From Carnegiea gigantea (taxonomy: Eukaryota > Streptophyta > Magnoliopsida > Caryophyllales > Cactaceae): a DNA stretch of 64,000 bases. Of the stretch, positions 56,239-64,000 are shown piece after piece. Both the position numbers and the translations under genes were made by a program. The first letter of the stretch is position 1. Each line of letters opens with the position of its first letter. Location of the stretch: assembly GCA_029747015.1 (NCBI GenBank), contig JAKOGI010000122.1, positions 376,501 through 440,500 on the forward strand, written 5' to 3'. Below the pieces are notes generated by a model. The model saw only the letters and a list, made by a program, of their open reading frames with translations. It did not search any database and was not told where the DNA came from.

Positions 56239-57239
56239 TAAGAATTGTTACAAAAATGTTAAATTGTTGTTTTGCACATGTTAATTTCTTTACCCAAAGG
56301 TTTGTGTTGTTTAGTCCGTTGAACCCCAAAAGCAATGTATTTATATAGCTGGTGAATCTAGAGGTGTTTTAAAGTGCGTGCAAATTGTTGAAGCAAGTCT
56401 AAGAGCTCCCCCTCCCCCCCCCCCCCCCCCAAAAAAAAAAGGTTTTACAATGTTTTAAATAAGTTATCAATGCCATATTCTGACCGTGGATTTTGGTTAA
56501 ATGTTTGTTGGCAACTTGAGGCCTTGTTACTATGAAGTACTTCATGATGTTTAACAGTAATCGAACCCCCATGATTTTCTTTAATTTTAGTTAATCCTGC
56601 TAAACCAAACTAACTTTCCAAGATAATTTTTGTAAAGAAAAGAAAACCTACAAGTGTTCTTTATCATTAAGCCTTTTAAAGCAATTTGTGTGGTTTTAGA
56701 TGCTTTGTAGGCTAGGAGGTTGGTGCTGAAGAGAACTTGGTCATACGGTTCGACCGTAGCATCCCTTTGGATCCGGAATCCTAATTGGCAAGTGAGGAAG
56801 AAGACTAACCATCGCCCTGATGAAGATGAAAGTTCTCTCAACTTTGAGAGGTCTCGGGAATAATAAAAGTCATAGGTTACGGATGCCTAACAAAGAGAGT
56901 GCTATTAGCAGGTCTGATGCCCTAAAAAGATTTTTTACTCAATTAGCATGAGTGATGTGGCTAATAGATGAGCTAATTTAAACTACAATTTGAGAATGTG
57001 CGAAAGCTTTCAAGAACGCTCGTTTTTTTGCTGGAATAAGAATTATTTCTTTTTGTGAAATAACTTCAAAATATTCTTGAGTGATTTGCTTTGATGTATA
57101 AGACCCTTGATGTATGAGATTATACGCAACTAGAATGTGTAATATTGTTTAAGACATTTAAGACATTTGGCATTCATTATAACTAGTTTGATCTCATTGT
57201 TCTTCTTATTTACCTTATATTATATGCAAATATTATTTT
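56239..57239. other. Unassigned DNA with a C17/A10 run
   Basis: No supported gene. A run of 17 C is followed directly by 10 A at 56414-56440. Confidence 0.45.
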
Positions 57240-57267
57240 ATCATATCTTTTTTTATTATTGTTACTA

Positions 57268-57416
<149 letters not shown>

Positions 57417-57590
57417 AGTAATGTCATTGCTGTAGTAATATTTGCTTTATTGGTGTTAATTTTATTAGTAAAGCAATATTGTTGTTAATTTACATGCCAA
57501 AAATAGGGGGCTTGCATTGTTCGGAAATTATTTGAGGCATTTTTGTATGGTTATTGTTATTCATCACCTTAGCTTTTCCACCAAAATTGG

Positions 57591-58564
57591 AAGACCAAAT
57601 GGATTGATGTGGAATCTGACAAGCTTGCTGAGTTGTTGTATGAACTAAATTCAAAAATAGGAGACTTGACAAGGAGGACATGAGGAAAGAGTTCAAGGTC
57701 TTAACTTTCATAGATAAGACTGAGACCCAACTCCAAAACCACTCTAATAGTCTTCCCAAACAATTTGGAATCTTATGAGGATCTTATGAAGGAGAAAGGC
57801 ATCAGGATCAATTAGTATACCAAGCTTCCTGAAAATTATAGATGAAGCATGGGAAGCATTCAAAAAGGTTATTAAAATTTATAATTGATAATATTATTTA
57901 CAGATAGAAAATTGATTAACTTATCTTGTCATATCTATGTTATGTGAAGAATCATCCTTGCTCTTCCACGCTCTGTTATGAGTGTATGCACAATCTAGAC
58001 AAGTTGAGGTTCATGTATAGAGCACAATAAGCTACTAGTACTCTTAGTTTTGCCCCTTAAATGGACCGTGGTGATGGAACTGTAGACCCAAGGCTTGGGA
58101 ACTTCACCATCGACACCCAAGAAAGGTCCGAAGATAGTGATGGTAGTCATGATGAGGTTAACACTGAAGAAATTGAATATGTTAGAGAGGAAAGTTCCCA
58201 CCCCCCCGAAGTAGGCGACATCATCCAAAAAGTGAATGAATGAAGGCAACACGTCTAGCTCCATGACAAGAGATAGGAATATATGAATACTAATGAGCTT
58301 TGATTAGAGCTGTTCACAGTGAAGAAACTTCTAGAGGAAGTTCAACAACAACAAAAACCACCACTCATCTTTAACGAGGTCAGCAAAACAGTCCAAGGTA
58401 TAGCAGAAGCTCATAATGAAGGAGATAAATTTATATATCAGGCAATGAAGCTTATTCAGGAGCACAATGACATGAAGTATTTCATAGCCATTCAAACTGA
58501 TGAAACATCCCGTGAATATTCATCAACCAAATTATATAGAAAAGGTGTCACTTTCTTCTTCTAA
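57591..58564 (+). pseudogene. PIF/Harbinger-associated Myb/SANT-like protein, decayed
   Basis: Fragments in shifting frames resemble the Myb/SANT-like partner ORF of plant PIF/Harbinger elements. They include KTKWIDVESDKLAELLYELN (start of the helix bundle), a segment IWNLMRILMKEKGIRI and DEAWEAFKKV, the conserved end of the domain. After a gap come DGTVDPRLGNFTIDTQERSE and LLEEVQQQQKPPLIFNE. In such elements this DNA-binding protein works with the transposase at the terminal repeats. It lies about 390 bp upstream of the transposase remnant on the same strand. Stops are frequent. Confidence 0.5.
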
Positions 58565-58952
58565 TACCTCTGCCGACATTTACATCATAGGCGGTTGTCT
58601 TTTCCTTAGACTGTTTAGTTTATTGTTGAAGGACTAGTAGTATGCTTATTTTGTTTGGTTGGTTTATTTGTGGTTGTCTTTTATGTGCTCATGGTTGGTT
58701 TATGTAGTTATTTAAAGGACTAATAATCATGTTTTTTTGTTGGATAGTTAATTTAGAAGCCAAATATGTTTACAATATTATGCTTTGTTTCATTTGAGAG
58801 GATTTACTCATGTTTTAATTATTTGTGTGGAATGGTTAAAGTTATCTGTGGTTATGTGTTCATGAATGTCTTTTATGTGCTCATGTAGAGTGGACGATGA
58901 TGACATTTTTCTTTATATAGTTCTTCATAAGTTAAAGCATAAGCTATCAAAG

Positions 58953-60192
58953 ATGCCAATGATACCTAGAACTCAAAGGCTAGTATGTGATGAAACTTGA
59001 GGAGATTTCATTTATAGAATCTTATATCAAGAACTAGAAACATGTCAAGAGCGACATTGGTTCAGTAAAGATGCTTTCATACAACTTGTCAATATAATGA
59101 TTTAGAAACGCTTACTAGAAGACAGGCAATTCATAAAGGTAGCCGAACAAGTAGGGACATGCTTGTGGACATTGGTAAGGGCACAAACTATTAAGAAGCA
59201 GAAGATAATTTCCAACATCCCATTTCAGGGATATGTGAGTACCATAAGAAGGTGTTGCAAGCTCTTGTTCAGCCATCCCTTATATAATTCCTAGGTAAGA
59301 GGAACAAGAGTAGATATTTGTTGTATTTCAATGTACAGAGTTTATGTGCTTTAAATTTTATAAATATTTCCAGTTTGTAGTACGTAATCCTGTTACTAGT
59401 ACCTTTAATTAACATATTAAAACTTTTAAATAGGATTTCATTGGAGTATTAGGTGGGATGCATATAGAGGCAATTGTTGGCGGAGCAGATGCTTACGAAT
59501 TTTTACACTGTAAAGCGAAGAAGATGTGGGACGTATTGGCGGCTTGCTCATTCGGTGTGATGATCATTTACATCAATACTGGATGGGAATGGAGCGCGTG
59601 TGATCTAAGAGTACTTTGACAGAGTTTGTTTCATCATGAATTCTAATTTCCTTACCCTCCCGAAGGTAAACATCAAATCCTTTTCCATGCCTTTAGGCCA
59701 TATTTCTACAGTTTATGAAAAATGATTGTTTTAACTAGCTTTTTGTTATACAGGAAAATATTATTTGGACAATTTGGAATATCCAAATACAATTGGATAT
59801 TTAGCCCCTTACAAGGAACCAAATGTTTGTCCTCACTTAGCAAAGTTTACAAAATATGGGCCCAAAAAAGGATCAAAGAAAAATTCAAGTATCGGCACTC
59901 TTCATTATGAATGACAGCGGAAAGAACATTTGGAATTTTAAAGGAAACATGGAAAATATTGATGAATAGGATGCCTTAGACAAGTGGAGAGCGCCAGATT
60001 CAGATTAATACTTCAACTTGTACACTACACAACTTCATCCTGATGCATAAGAAAGAGATACCAATTTCACATAGGCATATCACTTCTGAAGTAATTCCCT
60101 ACATGCAATTGTATGATGACTATAGCAAACAGGCATTGAATGTACTAAAGGATGAAATAGCTAACATGATGTGGTCATCTATGAACAAGTAA
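58953..60192 (+). pseudogene. PIF/Harbinger transposase pseudogene with two introns
   Basis: Exon 1 (58953-59294): HWFSKDAFIQLVNIMI, the N-terminal helical part of plant Harbinger nucleases. A GT-AG intron fits 59295-59433. Exon 2 starts DFIGVLGGMHIEAI and includes VLAACSFGVMIIYINTGWEW and CDLRVL. A second GT-AG intron fits 59666-59753. Exon 3 starts GKYYLDNLEYPNTIGYLAPY, later ERTFGILKETWKIL and CTLHNFI, to TAA 60192. Catalytic residues: the first Asp is lost (GGM where relatives have an Asp), while the second (CDLRVL) and the Glu (ERTFG) remain. There are stops in exons 1 and 2 and a frameshift in exon 3. It would excise and insert elements at TWA-type sites. Confidence 0.8.
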
Positions 60193-60548
60193 AGTTTCAT
60201 TTAAATTTTGGTACTATCTGAATTGGTAACTTACAATTAATAATGAAGAAACCAATGTCATTATAAATGAAAGTTGTTCTACTCATGTTGCTGTATAATT
60301 CGAATTATAAATGCATGATTATAAGTGTTGGATAAAAGCTCCTATCACTGCGAAACGATGTTAAATGATGTGAACTATTGTTGAGGGTTGCTAAACAATT
60401 AATGCTACTAAATGCTATTAAACCTTATTCTTACTATAGCTAAACACCAGTAACCACTACTTATTAATCCTAACCACTAGTAGATGTCATTGACCGCTAG
60501 TAAACACTAATAAATGATGGAAAAGATGTAACAACTATTAAACATCCT
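60193..60548. other. Unassigned DNA right of the Harbinger remnant
   Basis: No terminal inverted repeat of the Harbinger element was found here. Short words like CTAGTAAACACTAATAA recur loosely. Confidence 0.4.
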
Positions 60549-60860
60549 AGAGGAAGGGAGAAAAAGCTTATAGCACCGAGGCCCATGGGCCAACCCACAC
60601 CCCTCTCTCTCCTAATAAATGGGCAAAAGAGGGTCCCTTCCTCCTATTTGAACCTGGTTGGGGAAGGTGAATACAAGTAAATGTTGTGCGCTCCTATCTT
60701 AAGGAAGACCCAGCAGGTCAAATAGTCCAGGGGAAGGAGGAAAAACTACTAGGATCAAGGCCCACCACCGAAACCCATATCCTTCCCTGTTCCAACAAAT
60801 TGGCAAAAGAAGGTCCCTAATATTTGAACGTAGGTGGGTAAGGTGAGTACAAATAGATCT
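60549..60860. repeat. Tandem direct repeat of about 133 bp, two copies
   Basis: Copy 1 at 60549-60681 and copy 2 at 60727-60860 share GGAAGG(A)G..AAAAA, GGCCCA, CAACCCA/AAACCCATA, GGCAAAAGA.GGTCCC and TATTTGAAC...GGTGGG..AAGGTGA. They are diverged. Confidence 0.65.
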
Positions 60861-62147
60861 GGCTTAGAGTTAGAGCACTTGTTCATCATCACAAATTGTG
60901 TTATTAAAGGTCGAACCAATTCTTTTAATTTACACCTCCTCCCTAAGACATCTCAATTTTCTATTTTGGGCTAGGCATTTTTCAAGAGCTTTGTGAAATT
61001 TCTTTTATGTTCATTATTTATCAAGATTTAATTGTGGATGATATCTATTCCCTCCATTTTAAAATAATATTATGTTATCTAAGTAACTGTAAATTTGAAA
61101 AGAATATCTATGGATTCAAAATGAGGTTGTCCCAATGAAATAACTATATTGGAAAGTTTTTAAAATGAGAGAGATGTGTTTCACTGTAGGACAACCGCAA
61201 TTTGTTGTGCAATTGTCATATTAGTTTGATTATGTGACATCACACTGCCATTGCAATCATGACCAACATCTCATCTTGAATCCTTGGGAGTATTTATGTA
61301 TGGGAAAATTACATGGTACTCATACTTTAAATGGGATGAAACTGTCATCAATTTCACAACAATTTAATGTTGAATTTACAAATGAAACAACAATAATGCC
61401 CTTCTTGACTTATGTTGAGATTGTGGGGAAACATCTGGGTAGTGGAAGATTGTCGTGGAAGTTACACACGCAAGGAAGAGGAAGGCACGGATAGAGGTAG
61501 ATAAGGGGAGAAAGTGGAAGACCAATAGTAGAGGAGAAGGGGAGCGAAGGCATTAGTTTGCCGGAGCGTGGACAGCAACGATAACATTGGTGGTCATCGA
61601 GAATCACTAACCATTGTAATTACACAAATGGTGGAAAGAATTCTGACAATTTACAGCAAAAGCATTAAAGGAACTGGCGCAATTGGTATCCATCCTTCCG
61701 AGTGCAAGAGGTAAGTTCAGATTTTAGCCAAAATTCATGAATTTTTAAGTTGAATTATAAATTAGTAATGTTAGTGTGACAAGGATGATTCGACTGTATT
61801 TGCATTCTAAGTGTAGTTCATTTAGGCATTTACATGTTGCTCCTTGCAAATATGTCTATGAAATGCTAAAGAATGGGATACATAAAATGTACTAGTGTGT
61901 TACACTTCCGTTAGTTTGGTGGAAACATTTTGGCCCTTGAACTAATAAAGATATGCACATGGTCAAATGGCATATTGAATATGCAAGTATTGAAATCAAA
62001 GGTAAAGGGAAAAGGAGAATAGGTAAGCTTCATACCCTGGTGATAAATGCATGGGTGTAATATTTACCTAGATATGACTATAGGTATACATAGGCATACT
62101 TGATATACTGATTAGCTATACTAAGTTGTAAATATATTAAGGATTTA
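60861..62147. other. Unassigned DNA with a Stowaway-like fragment
   Basis: At 61046 the sequence TATTCCCTCCATTTTAAAAT resembles the terminal sequence of Stowaway/mariner MITEs. I found no matching right end, so it is a fragment at best. The plus-strand ORF at 61234-61494 has no recognised domain. Confidence 0.35.
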
Positions 62148-63640
62148 GTTTACCTGTATTGCATGAGTGCATACCATGGTAGACATGATGGACTTAATAG
62201 GTAAATAGAGGAAAGCTATTTTGATGCAAACCCCTCCCCATGTATATAGAGTTACAAGTGAACAATACATTATATAGTGATAATTTAAATGTAAAAGAAT
62301 AGTATAGGAGAATGTTAGTAAATATAGGCATTAAATGTAAGGGATGCATTTGTTTACCTCTACTACAGTCAATGTATACCATAGTAAACCAGATGAACTA
62401 AAAAGGTAAATGATAGGGAGTTGTTTTGATGCAATTCCCTCCCCAAGTATATAGAGTTACAAGTGAAAAGTACATTATTTAATAATAATTTAAGTTAAAG
62501 GAGAAGCATAATAGAATGTTGGCAAATATAGGCATTGAATATGAGGGATGCATTTGTTTACCTATATTGTAGTAAGTGTATACCATGGTAGACATCGTGG
62601 GCTCAATAGCTAAATGAAGGGAAGCTATTTTGAAGCAAACCCCTCCCCACATATACAGAGTTACAACTGAAAGGTATATTATTTAATGATAATTTAACTA
62701 TAAATTAATAGAATAGTAGAATGTTGGTAAATGTAGGCATTAAATGTAAGGGATGAATTTGTTTTCCCCTATTACAGTTGGTGTATATGGTAGACATGAT
62801 GAACTAAATAGGAAAATGGAGGAAAGCTATTTTGATGTAGACCCCTCCTCAAATTTATAAAGTCACAAGTGAAAGGTACATTATTTGATGATAATATAAA
62901 GATAAATGAGCAGCATAGTAGAATGTTGGTAAATATAGGAATTAATGTAAGGGAGGCATCTTTTTTACCTCTATTATAGTCAGTATACCATGGTAGACAT
63001 GAAGAACTGAATAAATAAACAGAGGGAAGCTGTTTTGGTGCAAACCCTTCCCCAAGTATATACAGTTATAAGTGAAAGGTATATTAATTGATGACTACTT
63101 AAGTGTAAATGAGCCGCATAATAAAATGTTTGTAAATGTAGGCATTAAAAGTAAGGGACGCATTTTTTTTACCGCTATTGCAGTCAATGTATCCCATGGT
63201 AGACATGATAGACTAAGAAATTAAACGGAGGGGAGCTATTTTCATGTAAACTCCTCTTTAAAGTATATAGAGTTACAACTGAAAACGAAGTACACATTTG
63301 AAAGTTTCTTAAGTTAGGCATTACATATAAAGGATTCAATTGTTTACCTGTAATGCAATTAGTGTTTACCATGGCAAACATGATAGATTGAATAGGCAAG
63401 CAGAAGGGAGCTATTTTGATGCAAACTGCTCCCCAACTAAGTATGGTACACATGCAAGGTATAATATTTGATGATAAATTTAGTGTTAATGAGTTGTATA
63501 ATTCAATGCTACTCAATTTAGAATGTCATTAGTATATACTGTGGTTAACATGATGGACTAAATAGGTAAACGGCAGAATGCTTTTATACGCAAACCTCAC
63601 CCCTTGTTAGGATGGATAACAGGGGAAAGGAATGTCATCT
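62148..63640. repeat. Tandem repeat, period about 204 bp, seven to eight units
   Basis: Units start at a TGTTTACCT-like word near 62148, 62351, 62555, 62760, 62962, 63166 and 63341, with a partial unit near 63510. Shared segments include ACCATGGTAGACATGATG, AAGCTATTTTGATGCAAACC, CCCTCCCCAAGTATATAGAG and GAATGTTGGTAAATATAGGC. One unit is about 30 bp shorter. No conserved ORF; the minus-strand ORFs here are chance. Confidence 0.9.
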
Positions 63641-63749
63641 ACATAGTCAGTAAATTGTGCCTTATGTGGTTTGTGTGCTATGATGTACATTTTACAGATG
63701 TTTTGTAATGCAGCTGTGAAGAGGACAGAAATGAAACCAAAGGCCTATT

Positions 63750-63980
63750 ATGGAAGTCACATACGAGAGTAAAGGGAATTTAGATGATGAGACAGATAGA
63801 AGTGACTTTGCTTATGCAAACGAGGAGGGTGCCATGGGAAGAGCAGTCCGTCAGGGTATTTGGACAAAGAGACAAGCACAAGCAACAATGAGAAGTTGCA
63901 GGGGGAAACGCGATCCAAGAAAAGGCATGATAGAGGTAGTGCATAAGGGAAGGTGCAGAATTATGTACATGAAGGAATGA
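63750..63980 (+). CDS. Unrecognised 76-codon ORF
   Basis: The translation is highly charged, with an acidic first third (DDETDRSD) and a basic rest (RSCRGKRDPRKG). I recognise no family. It follows the 204-bp tandem repeat directly and could be an exon or a chance ORF. No start context or splice site decides the matter. Confidence 0.2.
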   Translation: MEVTYESKGNLDDETDRSDFAYANEEGAMGRAVRQGIWTKRQAQATMRSCRGKRDPRKGMIEVVHKGRCRIMYMKE

Positions 63981-64000
63981 AGCAAAAAGTAGATGAGGGA

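Noticed and set aside
61046..61150. Complete Stowaway MITE
   Set aside because: Only one end resembles the Stowaway terminus; no inverted partner or TA duplication was found.
63184..63516. Minus-strand ORF of 110 codons in the tandem repeat
   Set aside because: The frame is not conserved between repeat units.
62148..63640. CRISPR-like array
   Set aside because: Units are about 204 bp and contiguous, without short repeats separated by unique spacers, and the DNA is from a plant nucleus.

Overview
The window looks like nuclear DNA of a flowering plant, probably a eudicot; I cannot name the species. It is AT-rich, holds no intact host gene I can recognise, and is made mostly of transposable elements at several stages of decay. 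Evidence for a plant: two Sirevirus-type Ty1/copia elements primed by initiator tRNA-Met, an Athila-type Ty3/gypsy element, an endogenous pararetrovirus (Caulimoviridae), CACTA and PIF/Harbinger DNA transposons, and a FAR1-type domain fragment. No tRNA, rRNA or CRISPR was seen.

Layout. 1-8.6 kb: a cluster of short elements sharing a terminal motif like GGCCTTGTTCTTTTCGTGGG. Two are filled with GGGTTGAAGT-type arrays and one with about 2.4 kb of degenerate AAT/ATT; a non-autonomous CACTA element (4818-5586) lies between them. 8.9-9.3 kb: a ~63-bp tandem repeat. About 10.1-16.55 kb: a decayed pararetrovirus on the minus strand, running from its tRNA-Met primer site through coat protein, movement protein, protease, reverse transcriptase, RNase H and a further ORF to its promoter and poly(A) signal. 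16.8-19.0 kb: a ~140-bp direct repeat and a FAR1 DNA-binding pseudogene.

19.0-39.5 kb: copia element A (plus strand), split by a complete related copia element B (minus strand, 21593-32576) flanked by a perfect CTCGT target duplication. Both carry gag, pol and a third ORF of unknown function between pol and the 3' LTR. A lacks the RT core; B has all catalytic motifs, but also stops and frameshifts.

40.5-53.1 kb: an Athila-type gypsy element with LTRs, gag, PR, RT, RNase H, integrase and an Athila-type third ORF, all interrupted by stops. 53.1-57.2 kb: unassigned DNA with a 688-bp MITE. 57.2-60.2 kb: a compound trinucleotide microsatellite, then a PIF/Harbinger relic in which a Myb/SANT-like ORF precedes a transposase with two introns. 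60.5-63.6 kb: a ~133-bp duplicated block and a ~204-bp tandem repeat of seven to eight units.

The most interesting items are the pararetrovirus with coat protein upstream of movement protein, the third ORFs shared by the copia pair (and their counterpart in the gypsy element), the TIR-bounded AAT-tract element, and the palindrome-rich copia LTRs. All coding calls come from reading translations by eye; no database was searched.
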